NCBI GenBank assembly: GCA_937973555.1
Contig: CALJKL010000055.1
Location: 1-19,317, forward strand
DNA: 19,317 bases
From: an uncultured Flavobacteriales bacterium
Lineage (GTDB): Bacteria > Bacteroidota > Bacteroidia > Flavobacteriales > Weeksellaceae
Direction of reading: 5' to 3'
Positions 1-8,874 of the stretch are shown in pieces; positions within the stretch are counted from its first letter, which is position 1; each line of letters opens with the position of its first letter. Below the pieces are notes generated by a model that saw nothing but the letters and a program-made list of their open reading frames with translations, had not been told where the DNA came from and did no database searches. Made by a program: the position numbers and the translations under genes.

Positions 1-52
1 CGAACTTTGTTCGCGCCGACCGTTTTTATTTTGTTAAACTGACAAAGTCAAT

Positions 53-1723
53 TTACTTTCCTAGAACTTCTGTAATAGGCTGACCTATACAACCACTTGG
101 GTTTTCTATTTTCAGGAATTGTGCCAATGTAGGGGCAATATCCGTCATATAATGCGGAGTGTTGCTCTCGCCTTTTTTCACTCCAGAACCCATAAAGATT
201 AATGGAATATGTGAATCATATGAATTCCAAACACTGTGTGTGGTTCCTTTTTTGGAATATGGAGGAAGCATCCCGTCATGGGAAATCACCTGTATATCTC
301 CACTTCTCTGCCAGTTGTAACCATTGATAATTCTGGTTTTCACTGGTTCAGGGATAGAAGATTCTGCCACTTTTTCTAAATCTACGGCATACAAGACAGA
401 AGGGTCTGCCTTTAAAACTTTCAAAGTCTCTTCTTTTACTTTGGGCAAATCCAGATTTTTCTCTTTGATCTTATTCTGATTCAAATAAACTTGATAGTTG
501 TCTATGGCCCAAACCAATTTATCTTCCCCGAATTTTTCTTTCAGTTTGTCATTTAAGGTCTTTTCAAAACCTTCTCCAAAAATACCCGTCTGCATTTTAT
601 TGGCTTCCATATATCCCTCTGAATGGGCAGCTCCGTGGTCTGCCGTTAAGAATACCAAATATTTTCCGGCTCCTACTTTAGCATCCAAAATTTTGAAAAA
701 CGCTGCCAAATCTCTGTCTAATCTTAAATATACATCTTCCACCTCAATAGAATTAGGCCCGAATTTATGTCCTGCATAATCGGTTGAAGCAATATTGATG
801 GCCAAGAAGTCTGCATCTGTATTTCTCCCCATATTGTATCCGTCAATAGCGGCTTCGGCAAATTGTAAAGTCAATGTATTCCCGAAAGGGGTAGACCTGA
901 TGTTGTCTTTTTTGGCTTCATAATCTTTTGCCAAATTGCTGTAAGGGAAAGTTGGGGTTTTGGCACTCCCCAAAAGCCCTTCCCAAGAAACATTATCTGC
1001 TGTGCTTTCTGTATATTCTTCTATTGGCAATAAAGTATTCCATCCATTGGCTACTAAAGAAGAAGGAACGCCTTTGGCATTGAAAGCCTTCACCCACTGC
1101 GGTAAATCGTTCATGTAATAAGAACTGGTCACAAAATTCCCAGAAGAGTCATCAAACCAAAATGCTCCTGTAGGATTATGCCCTGCCGGCAATATAGAAG
1201 CTCTGTCCTTTAAAGAAACGCCTACCACTTTCGAACGGAAATTGGTGGCAATGCCCAACTGGTCTGTAATGGTAGTACTCCATAAATTTCTTGGAGAATG
1301 CTGCCCTACTGTTGCATTGGCAGTTCCCACAGGCTGAACAGAGGTATCTGTAGTACAATACACATTTTTGCCATTGGATCTATCCGTCCAATCATTTCCT
1401 GCAATTCCATGAATCGAAGGCACAGAACCTGTATATACACTGGTATGCCCCAAAGCCGTAACCGTAGGCACATAAGGAATCATGACGTTATTGAATGAAT
1501 ATCCCTGGCTCAATAATCTCTTGAAACCTCCTTCTGTATATTTTGCCTGATATCTATAAAGATAATCCCAACGCATCTGGTCTATGACCAAACCCACCAC
1601 CAATTTTGGTTTTTGGGTAGTTTGCTGAGTTGTTTTTATATGCTTGTATGCTTCAGATTTTTGTGCATCTATTGATGTAAGTGACAAAAAGACTAAAGCA
1701 ATAAACGTTAATTTTTTGAACAT
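53..1723 (-). CDS. pafA: PafA-type alkaline phosphatase, secreted/periplasmic
   Basis: Phosphate-irrepressible alkaline phosphatase of the alkaline phosphatase/NPP superfamily; it hydrolyses phosphomonoesters with two zinc ions and a Thr nucleophile. Counting from the ATG at 1723 gives 556 residues. The first ~20 (MFKKLTFIALVFLSLTSIDA) are a signal peptide. Nucleophile T89, N110, K172 and R174 are present, as are metal ligands D48, D315, H319, D362, H363 and H496. Each sits exactly 10 residues after its published Elizabethkingia PafA counterpart (T79, N100, K162, R164, D305, H309, D352, H353, H486), so the assignment is firm. An in-frame ATG at 1774 would add 17 charged residues before the signal peptide and lies at the -33 box of the promoter, so it is rejected. 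The gene is probably monocistronic, since the mdh terminator lies upstream. Bases 1-52 beyond its stop hold nothing I recognise. Confidence 0.95.
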   Translation of the reverse strand: MFKKLTFIALVFLSLTSIDAQKSEAYKHIKTTQQTTQKPKLVVGLVIDQMRWDYLYRYQAKYTEGGFKRLLSQGYSFNNVMIPYVPTVTALGHTSVYTGSVPSIHGIAGNDWTDRSNGKNVYCTTDTSVQPVGTANATVGQHSPRNLWSTTITDQLGIATNFRSKVVGVSLKDRASILPAGHNPTGAFWFDDSSGNFVTSSYYMNDLPQWVKAFNAKGVPSSLVANGWNTLLPIEEYTESTADNVSWEGLLGSAKTPTFPYSNLAKDYEAKKDNIRSTPFGNTLTLQFAEAAIDGYNMGRNTDADFLAINIASTDYAGHKFGPNSIEVEDVYLRLDRDLAAFFKILDAKVGAGKYLVFLTADHGAAHSEGYMEANKMQTGIFGEGFEKTLNDKLKEKFGEDKLVWAIDNYQVYLNQNKIKEKNLDLPKVKEETLKVLKADPSVLYAVDLEKVAESSIPEPVKTRIINGYNWQRSGDIQVISHDGMLPPYSKKGTTHSVWNSYDSHIPLIFMGSGVKKGESNTPHYMTDIAPTLAQFLKIENPSGCIGQPITEVLGK

Positions 1724-1743
1724 AATTTCTTTTTTTGACAAAG

Positions 1744-1774
1744 CAAATTTAATGGTTTTATTTTCTCGTCCCAA
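1744..1774 (-). promoter_or_regulatory. Bacteroidota-type promoter for pafA
   Basis: Read on the minus strand: TTG (1774-1772), 20 bases, then TAAATTTG (1751-1744), matching the Bacteroidota primary sigma consensus (-33 TTG/TTTG, -7 TAnnTTTG). It lies 20 bases before the pafA ATG, giving a very short leader. No Shine-Dalgarno sequence is visible, as is normal in this phylum. The same layout precedes mdh. Confidence 0.7.
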
Positions 1775-1793
1775 TTTTGAATGGTATTAAAAT

Positions 1794-1821
1794 AAAAAAC
1801 GCATCAAATGATGCGTTTTTT
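1794..1821 (-). terminator. Rho-independent terminator of mdh
   Basis: A 12-bp perfect stem (AAAAAACGCATC with GATGCGTTTTTT) around an AAAT loop. The 3' arm ends in a T run on either strand. It starts 22 bases past the mdh stop on the minus strand and separates mdh from pafA. No plus-strand gene ends here, so it serves mdh. Confidence 0.85.
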
Positions 1822-1843
1822 AATATATGATAAAGACCGAGTC

Positions 1844-2770
1844 TTAGAATTTCAAGTCTCCGTTTACTTCTCTTACTGCAGCAGCAGCGGTTGCAAATTT
1901 TTCTTTTTCTGCATCAGTTAATGCTATTTCTACAATTTTTTCAACCCCATTAGCACCGATTATGGCAGGAACACCCAGACAGATATCAGACTGTCCGTAT
2001 TCGCCATCCAACATTAGAGAACAAGGAATCATTTTTTTCTGATCACAAGCAATAGCCTGAACCATTACAGAAACTGCTGCACCTGGAGCGTACCAAGCAG
2101 AAGTTCCTAATAATTTAGTTAATGTAGCCCCTCCTACTTTGGTTTCTTCTACCACATACGCTTGTTGTTCTTCGCTTAAGAAAGAAGTTACAGGAACTCC
2201 GTTTCTGGTAGCCTTGCTCAATAGAGGAAGCATACCTGTATCTGAATGCGCTGCGATTACCATCCCATCTACATCGGAAATTGGAGCGTCTAATGCTTCT
2301 GCCAATCTGTATTTGAAACGTGCAGAATCTAACGCACCACCCATACCGATGATTTTGTTTTTAGGCAATCCAGAAGTTTTATGTACCAAGTAAGCCATAG
2401 TATCCATAGGATTAGAAACCACAATGATGATAACGTTTGGAGAATATTTCACCAAATTAGCGGTTACGTCTTTTACAATACCTGCGTTGATGCCAATTAA
2501 TTCTTCTCTTGTCATTCCCGGTTTTCTTGGAATCCCAGAAGTAATTACGGCTACATCAGACCCAGCCGTTTTGCTGTAATCTCCTGTTGTACCGGTAATT
2601 TTGGTATCAAATCCATTAAGAGATGCCGTCTGCATCAAATCCATAGCCTTGCCTTCTGCAAAACCTTCTTTAATGTCTACCAATACTACTTCTGAACAGA
2701 AGTTTTTCATTGCGATATACTCCGCGCAACTAGCACCTACTGCACCTGCGCCTACTACGGTTACTTTCAT
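1844..2770 (-). CDS. mdh: Malate dehydrogenase (NAD-dependent, LDH-like type)
   Basis: Oxidises malate to oxaloacetate with NAD in the TCA cycle; cytoplasmic. The 308 residues match the usual length of LDH-like malate dehydrogenases. The Rossmann motif GAGAVG is at residues 7-12, and the NAD-selecting acid is D32. Substrate-binding R82 and R88 lie in the loop PRKPGMTR, where the residues fit malate rather than lactate. VSNPMD is at 118-123, D148 and R151 follow, and the catalytic His is H175 in AHSDTG. I chose the ATG at 2770 because the Rossmann strand begins directly after it. An upstream in-frame ATG at 2839 would add 23 residues encoded across the promoter. The gene has its own promoter and terminator and is probably a single transcript. 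Confidence 0.95.
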   Translation of the reverse strand: MKVTVVGAGAVGASCAEYIAMKNFCSEVVLVDIKEGFAEGKAMDLMQTASLNGFDTKITGTTGDYSKTAGSDVAVITSGIPRKPGMTREELIGINAGIVKDVTANLVKYSPNVIIIVVSNPMDTMAYLVHKTSGLPKNKIIGMGGALDSARFKYRLAEALDAPISDVDGMVIAAHSDTGMLPLLSKATRNGVPVTSFLSEEQQAYVVEETKVGGATLTKLLGTSAWYAPGAAVSVMVQAIACDQKKMIPCSLMLDGEYGQSDICLGVPAIIGANGVEKIVEIALTDAEKEKFATAAAAVREVNGDLKF

Positions 2771-2808
2771 ATCTATTTTTTTGAATTTTTGTTGAAATTT
2801 ATGTTCTC

Positions 2809-2839
2809 CAAATTTAATGATAATTTGAGGATTGAACAA
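2809..2839 (-). promoter_or_regulatory. Bacteroidota-type promoter for mdh
   Basis: Minus strand: TTG (2839-2837), 20 bases, TAAATTTG (2816-2809). The -7 box is identical to the pafA one and the spacing is the same. It lies 38 bases before the mdh ATG. Confidence 0.7.
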
Positions 2840-2873
2840 TATTTAAAGGCTGAAAAAATTCATTTTCAATTTT

Positions 2874-3908
2874 TTAATTCTCTTCCTCAAAATAAAGGAT
2901 ATAATACCTTCCATTTTCGTCTTGTCCTTGTTGAATTTTCTTGCGGTCACCGTGGACATATATGTGGAAGTTTTTATCGAGTTTGATGACGCTTTTGAAA
3001 ATTCTGGCATTCTTTTTTACCGCCGCATCATTAATCACAAATTCGTCCGAAAGCACATAATCTCTTTCGTCTTCGTATTGTGTTTTAAAAGTATTGAAAC
3101 TATTAATTACTTCTTGGTCTGACAATACTTCTCCCGTGAAGTCTTCCATCTTGAATTCTTCTTTCTCTTTGAAGAACGTTAAAGATTTATTGAGCAAATC
3201 CGCCTGGTCGGCCTTGGAAATCTCAAATTCCTGAGGCAATTGTTTGGTGATGTATTCTTTATATAAAGTCAACGTTTCTTGGGTTTCAAAATATTCGTCT
3301 TGACGCTGACGAACCTGCAAGAAATCGTCCATCCAATAGCTGGTTTCTGCACGGCTGGTGCCATCGATAATTGAAATCAAATAACCCTGCTCTTTGTTGG
3401 TATTGAACACCAAACAGCCTTTGTCTACCTTATTGAGGTTGATGCCTTGTAAAGTTTCCAGTTCAAAATTCTCATTCTTGGCAGAAACTTTCAAAAAGGT
3501 GTCCTTGTTTTCGGATTTAAAAAGGCCCACGGCATCATATCTTTCCCCCTTTACGATGCAGTCTTTGAAATAGCATACATAAAATTCTCCGCCTTTTGTT
3601 CTGGGGCTGGTAGAATTTTCATAGAGCAATTTTGCCAATTTTTTGGATTGGTTTTCGAGGAGTTCCGGTTGTTCAAAAATTTCGGAAACGTAGGTAAATA
3701 CCTCGTTATTCTCAATGTTGGAACTGTGGAAAAATTCGAAAAATATTTCGGGTTTAAAATTTTTGAGGAAATAATCTTTGAGCAAAGGCTTCATTTCGTC
3801 TTCCAAAAAAACTTCGGTATCCGAAGTCACTAGGGCTTCCTGATGCGTCTGGTTACCCACATAGTTAATGCAAAGATGGTCTAAGGTGGTTTCTTCTGTA
3901 AAAATCAT
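2874..3908 (-). CDS. Nucleoid-associated protein, NdpA (37-kDa) family
   Basis: A 344-residue acidic cytoplasmic protein resembling the NdpA/YejK nucleoid-associated family, whose members bind DNA; their exact role in Bacteroidota is not established. There is no signal peptide or membrane segment. Family-like features are the middle motif KGGEFYVCYF (about residues 105-114), followed by a segment describing its own substrate-free fold, and the C-terminal block of basic and aromatic residues (KNARIFKSVIKLDKNFHIYV, then HGDRKK). The ATG at 3908 is the first possible start. A near-match to a -7 box (TATTTTCG, 3920-3913) ends only 4 bases before it and has no -33 partner, so the promoter is unclear. 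The gene ends 35 bases before the mdh -33 box with no strong hairpin between, so some read-through into mdh is possible. The family call rests on overall resemblance. Confidence 0.75.
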   Translation of the reverse strand: MIFTEETTLDHLCINYVGNQTHQEALVTSDTEVFLEDEMKPLLKDYFLKNFKPEIFFEFFHSSNIENNEVFTYVSEIFEQPELLENQSKKLAKLLYENSTSPRTKGGEFYVCYFKDCIVKGERYDAVGLFKSENKDTFLKVSAKNENFELETLQGINLNKVDKGCLVFNTNKEQGYLISIIDGTSRAETSYWMDDFLQVRQRQDEYFETQETLTLYKEYITKQLPQEFEISKADQADLLNKSLTFFKEKEEFKMEDFTGEVLSDQEVINSFNTFKTQYEDERDYVLSDEFVINDAAVKKNARIFKSVIKLDKNFHIYVHGDRKKIQQGQDENGRYYILYFEEEN

Positions 3909-4024
3909 GCTGCGAAAATAGTGAATTTAAACGTTTCTGAAGACTTGGAGTTATCCACATATCTCTATGCTTTTACAACCTTACCAATATTTCTAATTAT
4001 GCTCATCCATTTTTTTGTATCTAT

Positions 4025-4093
4025 TTTCATGAAAGAATATATTTAATTTATACACAATGCGTATATTTGGATGCTATCTGCAATTTCATGAAA
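4025..4093. repeat. Two identical 10-bp palindromes flanking a -7 box
   Basis: TTTCATGAAA occurs at 4025-4034 and 4084-4093, 59 bases apart. Both lie in the short region upstream of the membrane protein gene at 4107 and bracket its likely -7 box (4062-4069). An inverted pair ATGCGTA (4057-4063) and TACGCAT (4098-4104) is nested with them. The layout is what paired operators for a dimeric regulator would look like. No regulator is encoded next to it, so the role is inferred. Confidence 0.4.
4062..4069 (+). promoter_or_regulatory. Candidate -7 box for the gene at 4107
   Basis: TATATTTG is an exact match to TAnnTTTG, 37 bases before the ATG at 4107. No TTG lies 19-21 bases upstream, so the promoter is weak or depends on an activator. 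Confidence 0.45.
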
Positions 4094-4106
4094 AAATTAC
4101 GCATAA

Positions 4107-4646
4107 ATGAAAGAATTTGAATATAATAGGAGAAAAATAATATTATTTTTAATATTTTCTTTTAGTTTAACACTTTTCTTCGGATGGATTTTTTACGATG
4201 CCAAAAGCCTTATATTTGAAGGTAAATCTACTTATTCAAATAGATACGGAAGAATATTCTTTAAAAATGAATTAATTATTCGAATATTTTCTTCTATTTT
4301 ATTTTGTGTTTTTGTTTTTTTTAATATTCGATTATTAAAATTGTTAAGAAAAAAAACTTTGAATTTTGAAATTGCAAATAACTTTTTATATCAAGACAAC
4401 AAACCCATTATTAATATTTCAGAAATCAATTCTTTAAAACTTAAAAAAGTAAATAAAAATTACTTTATTAATATCTATATCAAAAATCCCCAAGATATAA
4501 TTTCAAAAGAATTAAATCTGTTTAAAAAATTAATGTATAAAATTTCTAATTACACAGAAAAAACACCAATAAGTATTAATATTGATTTTCTAAAAAACAA
4601 GCCTGAAAATGTCATTAAATCTTTAAGACAATTAATAGGAAAATAA
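4107..4646 (+). CDS. Small membrane protein of unknown function, possibly PH-like
   Basis: A 179-residue protein I do not recognise with certainty. It has a basic N-terminus (MKEFEYNRRK), a membrane segment at about residues 11-27 and a second at about 57-75, both followed by basic residues, then a soluble domain of about 100 residues rich in Lys, Asn and Ile. Two TM segments followed by a small beta-rich tail resemble the STM3941/bacterial PH-like group, but no motif proves it. Base composition is markedly more AT-rich than its neighbours, with many AAA, AAT and ATT codons. That could mean relaxed selection or recent acquisition. It sits alone between two minus-strand genes, with its own candidate promoter and the shared hairpin at 4668 as terminator. 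Confidence 0.7.
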   Translation: MKEFEYNRRKIILFLIFSFSLTLFFGWIFYDAKSLIFEGKSTYSNRYGRIFFKNELIIRIFSSILFCVFVFFNIRLLKLLRKKTLNFEIANNFLYQDNKPIINISEINSLKLKKVNKNYFINIYIKNPQDIISKELNLFKKLMYKISNYTEKTPISINIDFLKNKPENVIKSLRQLIGK

Positions 4647-4667
4647 AACCCAAAACCACAATAAAAA

Positions 4668-4691
4668 AATCCTCCCAAAATTGGGAGGATT
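4668..4691. terminator. Bidirectional terminator between dnaK and the 4107 gene
   Basis: The stem is AATCCTCCCAA with TTGGGAGGATT, 11 bp, with a loop of two to four A/T bases. On the minus strand it is followed by a run of T and lies 24 bases beyond the dnaK stop. On the plus strand it lies 21 bases after the membrane protein stop and is followed by TCTATTTTT. It serves two convergent genes. Confidence 0.85.
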
Positions 4692-4715
4692 CTATTTTTA
4701 ATGCATGGGTGATGC

Positions 4716-6617
4716 TTATTTCACTTCCTCGAAGTCTGCATCTTGTACGTTGTCTCCAGCGTCTGAACCTGCACCCGCTTCCGGTTGAGGCTGTGCCTCT
4801 TGGGTTGCTTTGTACAATTCTTCTGAAGCAGCCATCCAAGCGGCATCTAGTGCCTCTAGTTTGGTTTTAATGGCTTCTACTTCTTTGGTTTCGTAAGCGG
4901 TTTTCAGTTCTGCAAGGGCAGTTTCTATGGCCGCTTTTTTATCTGCAGACAATTTTTCTCCAAATTCTTTCAACTGCTTTTCTGTTTGGAAAATCATTCC
5001 ATCAGCCTTGTTCACTACTTCTACCTCATCTTTCTTCTTGGCATCTGCAGCAGCGTTTTCTTCTGCTTCTTTTTTCATTCTTTCGATTTCCGCATCCGAA
5101 AGACCTGAAGAAGCTTGGATTTTAATAGACTGCTCTTTACCAGTTCCTTTGTCTTTCGCAGAAACGTGAAGGATACCGTTGGCATCAATATCAAAGACTA
5201 CCTCAATTTGAGGAACGCCTCTTGGTGCCGGTGGAATATCTGTTAAGTCAAATCTTCCGATTTCTTTATTGTCGTTGAACATTGGTCTTTCCCCTTGTCC
5301 TACTCTGATGCTTACGGCAGGCTGATTGTCGCTTGCTGTAGAGAATACCTCAGATTTTTTGGTTGGGATAGTAGTGTTCGCTTCAATTAATTTGGTGAAT
5401 ACAGAACCCATGGTTTCAATACCCAATGAAAGTGGCGTAACGTCTAGCAAAAGAACGTCTTTTACATCTCCTGTCAATACCCCTCCTTGGATGGCAGCAC
5501 CAATGGCTACTACCTCATCCGGGTTTACTCCTTTAGAAGGCGATTTTCCGAAGAATTTTTCTACCGCTTCTTGGATGGCAGGGATTCTGGTAGAACCTCC
5601 TACTAGGATGATTTCATCAATATCAGAAGTGCTCATTCCGGCATTGGCCAAGGCTGTTTTACAAGGCTCAATGGTTCTTTTGATTAAAGAATCTGCCAAC
5701 TGCTCGAATTTTGCTCTTGTCAAAGTTTTCACCAAGTGCTTAGGCCCTGAAGCCGTAGCCGTGATGTATGGCAAGTTGATTTCTGTCTGTGTAGAAGAAG
5801 ACAACTCTACTTTTGCTTTTTCTGCTGCTTCTTTTAAACGCTGAAGGGCAATGGCATCACCTTTAAGATCTACCCCTTCTTCTGATTGGAATTCAGCAGC
5901 CATCCAGTCGATAATTACGTTATCAAAGTCGTCTCCACCTAAGTGCGTATCTCCATCGGTAGCCTTCACTTCAAAAGAAGCGTTGCCATCTACTTCGTAC
6001 ATTTCCAAAACAGAAACGTCATGCGTACCTCCACCACAGTCGAAAACCACTACGTTAAGGTCTTTTTTACCTACTTTATCTAAACCATAAGCCAAAGCTG
6101 CTGCGGTAGGCTCGTTGATGATTCTTTCTACGGTAAGACCTGCAATTTCTCCTGCTTCTTTGGTTGCTTGTCTTTGGGCATCGTTAAAATATGCCGGTAC
6201 AGTGATTACCGCTCTGGTTACTTCTTGACCTAAGAAATCTTCAGCCGTTTTTTTCATTTTTTGAAGAATCATGGCAGAAATTTCCTGCGTAGTATATTCT
6301 CTGTCGTCTATTTTTACTTTCACCGTATCGTTAGCTCCTGCTACTACATCATAAGGCACTCTAGAAATCTCTTCTTTATCTTTAGAGAACTGTGTACCGA
6401 TGAATCTTTTGATAGAGTATACCGTTTTGGTAGGATTGGTTACCGCCTGTCTTTTGGCAGGATCTCCTACTTTTCTTTCACCATCTTCTGTGAATGCTAC
6501 AATAGACGGTGTAGTTCTTTTACCTTCTGCATTAGGGATTACTACAGGATCTTTTCCTTCCATTACTGCCACACAAGAGTTGGTAGTACCTAAATCGATT
6601 CCAATAATTTTGCTCAT
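4716..6617 (-). CDS. dnaK: Chaperone DnaK (Hsp70)
   Basis: ATP-dependent chaperone that binds unfolded segments with DnaJ and GrpE in the cytoplasm. The 633 residues match the family length. The nucleotide-binding domain starts at MSKIIGIDLGTTNS (1-14), with the phosphate loop residues in place. The interdomain linker reads DVLLLDVTPLSLG, followed by the beta-sandwich substrate domain and the helical lid. The C-terminus has a Gln/Ala/Gly-rich tail ending in DADFEEVK. One variation is a Cys in CGGGTHDVSVLE, where most DnaKs have DLGGGTFDVSILE; both replacements (L to C, F to H) are known variants in Bacteroidota. Neither dnaJ nor grpE is adjacent, and no CIRCE repeat lies upstream, so heat control is not HrcA-type here. 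Confidence 0.98.
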   Translation of the reverse strand: MSKIIGIDLGTTNSCVAVMEGKDPVVIPNAEGKRTTPSIVAFTEDGERKVGDPAKRQAVTNPTKTVYSIKRFIGTQFSKDKEEISRVPYDVVAGANDTVKVKIDDREYTTQEISAMILQKMKKTAEDFLGQEVTRAVITVPAYFNDAQRQATKEAGEIAGLTVERIINEPTAAALAYGLDKVGKKDLNVVVFDCGGGTHDVSVLEMYEVDGNASFEVKATDGDTHLGGDDFDNVIIDWMAAEFQSEEGVDLKGDAIALQRLKEAAEKAKVELSSSTQTEINLPYITATASGPKHLVKTLTRAKFEQLADSLIKRTIEPCKTALANAGMSTSDIDEIILVGGSTRIPAIQEAVEKFFGKSPSKGVNPDEVVAIGAAIQGGVLTGDVKDVLLLDVTPLSLGIETMGSVFTKLIEANTTIPTKKSEVFSTASDNQPAVSIRVGQGERPMFNDNKEIGRFDLTDIPPAPRGVPQIEVVFDIDANGILHVSAKDKGTGKEQSIKIQASSGLSDAEIERMKKEAEENAAADAKKKDEVEVVNKADGMIFQTEKQLKEFGEKLSADKKAAIETALAELKTAYETKEVEAIKTKLEALDAAWMAASEELYKATQEAQPQPEAGAGSDAGDNVQDADFEEVK

Positions 6618-6661
6618 TTTATGTATGTTTTATTTTTTAAACTTATTTCTCTGGTTTTCTC

Positions 6662-6692
6662 CAATTTTATACCAACAAGAAAATTGTGACAA
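6662..6692 (-). promoter_or_regulatory. Promoter for dnaK
   Basis: Minus strand: TTG (6692-6690), 20 bases, TAAAATTG (6669-6662), one mismatch from TAnnTTTG. It lies 44 bases before the dnaK ATG. Spacing equals that of the pafA and mdh promoters. No CIRCE operator is present in 6618-6798. Confidence 0.55.
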
Positions 6693-6774
6693 ATTGACAT
6701 TTTTTATAATAAAACATGAATGAATGCTGACTAATTGTTAACAAAATTTATTTTTAGAAGAGGGGTTTTTTCCC

Positions 6775-6782
6775 TATTTTTG
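6775..6782 (+). promoter_or_regulatory. Candidate -7 box for the ppk1 operon
   Basis: TATTTTTG fits TAnnTTTG and ends 16 bases before the ppk1 ATG. The expected -33 position (6752-6754) reads TTT, a partial match. Transcription from here would give a leader of about 10 bases. Confidence 0.45.
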
Positions 6783-6798
6783 AAGAAAGTTGTTCAAT

Positions 6799-8874
6799 AT
6801 GTCGCAATTCAATCCTAGAGATATTACCTGGCTGGGTTTCAATGCAAGAGTTTTACAAGAAGCAATGGACCAAACCGTTCCGCTTCATTTGCGCATTAAA
6901 TTTCTAGGAATATTCTCTAATAATTTAGACGAATTTTTCCGGGTACGTGTAGCGGGGCTTAAGAGGGCGTTAGAACTTAAAGACAAAATTGCGGTAGAGA
7001 CTTTTTTTGATAATCCACAAAAGATTCTGGACAAAATCAACAAAATTGTCATCAAGCAACAAGAAGATTTTAATAAAACCTGGCAGAAAATCCAGGAGGA
7101 AATGGCAGAACAGAAAATCTTCATCAAAACGCCAAAAAAACTCACCGAACGACAAAAAGAATTTGTAAAAAAATACTTTGACGAAGAAGTAGAAAGCAAC
7201 ATCATCCCCATACTCCTTCACGACCATGTGCAAATGCCCTATTTGAGAGAGAAAAGTCTCTACTTAGGAATTGCCATGCGCAAAAAAGACTGGAAATTTG
7301 ATACCAAATTTGCGATTATAGAAGTTCCCGCAAAGATAAATGGCAGATTTGTAATCCTTCCTTCTGAGGATGAATCTGAAACCAACATCATGCTTTTGGA
7401 AGATGTAATTGCCTTCAACCTGCCTCACATTTTTTCTTATTTCGGATATGATGAATTTAAAGCAAACGCCTTTAAACTCACTAAAGATGCTGAATTTGAT
7501 TTGGACAACGACATCAAAACTTCATATGCCGAAAAAATAGAAAAGGGTATAAAATCTAGAAGAAAAGGAAAACCTACCCGATTTGTTTTCGACAAAAACA
7601 TGGACAAAGCATTGGTGGAATTCCTCATCAAAAAACTGAATCTTACGAAAAGAGACAGCATCATTCCGGGACAAAAAATTCATAATTTCAGACATTTTAT
7701 GGATTTTCCGAATGTATTTAAAAATTATGAGCAGCCTGCCGAAAGAACTTCTTTTACCCATCCTGAATTTAACCATGAAGGCAGAATTACTGACGTCATC
7801 ATCAAAAATGACGTATTGCTTACTTTTCCGTATCACAATTTCGATTCTGTAATAGATCTGCTTCGCGAAGCGGCAATGGATCCTGATGTAAAAAGCATAC
7901 AGATTACTGCTTATCGCTTAGCCAATAATTCTAAAATTGTAAATGCACTCATTAATGCTGCACGCAATGGAAAAGAAGTAACGGTAATGTTAGAACTTAG
8001 GGCAAGATTTGATGAAGAGGCCAACTTGGAATGGAAAGAACGCATGGAACTGGAAGGCATAAAAGTATTGGTAGGCTTGCCCAATAAAAAAGTACATGCC
8101 AAACTATGTGTCATCAAAAAAAGAGTAGATCATAAAACCATACAATACGGATTTGTAAGCACTGGAAACCTTAACGAAAAAACAGCAAAAGTATATGTAG
8201 ATCATCTTCTGATGACCTCAAATAGAGGGGTAATGGCAGACATCAACAAAGTATTCAACCTATTTAGAAAACCAAAACTAGATCCTGTAACTGCCTTTAA
8301 ATCTTGTAAAAATCTATTGGTATGCCCACACTATATGAGGGAAAAAATAGAATGGCATATAGACAAAGAAATTGGAGAGGTAAAAGCGGGCAGAAAAGCA
8401 GAAATTATTATCAAAGCAAACGCTCTTTCAGACAAAGGCCTCATCAAAAAAATATATGAAGCCGCTGAAGCAGGAGTAGAAATCAAAATGATTATTAGAG
8501 GAATATACTGCGTAAAAGAACAGAAAAATTTTAAGAAAAAAATACATGCCATCAGTATCGTTGATGAATATCTAGAGCATGCCCGCGTGATGTATTTCTA
8601 CAATAAAGGCAGTGAAGACATCTATATTTCTTCCGCAGACTGGATGACCAGAAACCTGGATTACAGAATAGAAGCCGCTGTAAAAATCAATCATAAAACG
8701 CTCAAAAAAGAACTGAAAGATTTATTGGAAATTCAGTTGAAAGGTAATGTAAAAGCCAGAATTCTGGATGAAGAACTGAGCAATATATATATAAAAAACA
8801 GCAAAAAACAATTTAGAGCACAGATTGAAACTTATAATTTTTTGAAAAAGAAAACCAACGAAAATATATCATGA
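6799..8874 (+). CDS. ppk1: Polyphosphate kinase 1
   Basis: Makes inorganic polyphosphate from ATP reversibly, through a phosphohistidine. The protein is 691 residues, the usual PPK1 length. The N-terminal domain begins with the family block from residue 6 (PRDITWLGFNARVL) through NNLDEFFRVRVAGLKR. Phospholipase-D-like halves carry the two active-site histidines: H433 in KVHAK (E. coli H435, the phosphorylated one) and H594 in LEHAR (E. coli H592). The stretch ADWMTRNLDYRIEAA near the end is also typical. The start is the ATG at 6799; a TTG at 6790 would add three residues that the family does not need. It overlaps the next gene by ATGA, so the two are translationally coupled. Confidence 0.97.
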   Translation: MSQFNPRDITWLGFNARVLQEAMDQTVPLHLRIKFLGIFSNNLDEFFRVRVAGLKRALELKDKIAVETFFDNPQKILDKINKIVIKQQEDFNKTWQKIQEEMAEQKIFIKTPKKLTERQKEFVKKYFDEEVESNIIPILLHDHVQMPYLREKSLYLGIAMRKKDWKFDTKFAIIEVPAKINGRFVILPSEDESETNIMLLEDVIAFNLPHIFSYFGYDEFKANAFKLTKDAEFDLDNDIKTSYAEKIEKGIKSRRKGKPTRFVFDKNMDKALVEFLIKKLNLTKRDSIIPGQKIHNFRHFMDFPNVFKNYEQPAERTSFTHPEFNHEGRITDVIIKNDVLLTFPYHNFDSVIDLLREAAMDPDVKSIQITAYRLANNSKIVNALINAARNGKEVTVMLELRARFDEEANLEWKERMELEGIKVLVGLPNKKVHAKLCVIKKRVDHKTIQYGFVSTGNLNEKTAKVYVDHLLMTSNRGVMADINKVFNLFRKPKLDPVTAFKSCKNLLVCPHYMREKIEWHIDKEIGEVKAGRKAEIIIKANALSDKGLIKKIYEAAEAGVEIKMIIRGIYCVKEQKNFKKKIHAISIVDEYLEHARVMYFYNKGSEDIYISSADWMTRNLDYRIEAAVKINHKTLKKELKDLLEIQLKGNVKARILDEELSNIYIKNSKKQFRAQIETYNFLKKKTNENIS

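Noticed and set aside
1..13. Inverted repeat CGAAC-TTT-GTTCG at the left edge
   Set aside because: A 5-bp stem with a 3-base loop and no T run is too weak to call a terminator or an attachment site, and it is cut by the window edge.
5326..5844. Plus-strand open frame of 172 codons opposite dnaK
   Set aside because: It is the antisense shadow of a highly conserved gene with strong codon bias; it has no promoter or recognisable motif.
6618..6798. Possible CIRCE heat-shock operator upstream of dnaK
   Set aside because: No TTAGCACTC-N9-GAGTGCTAA or close relative is present on either strand.
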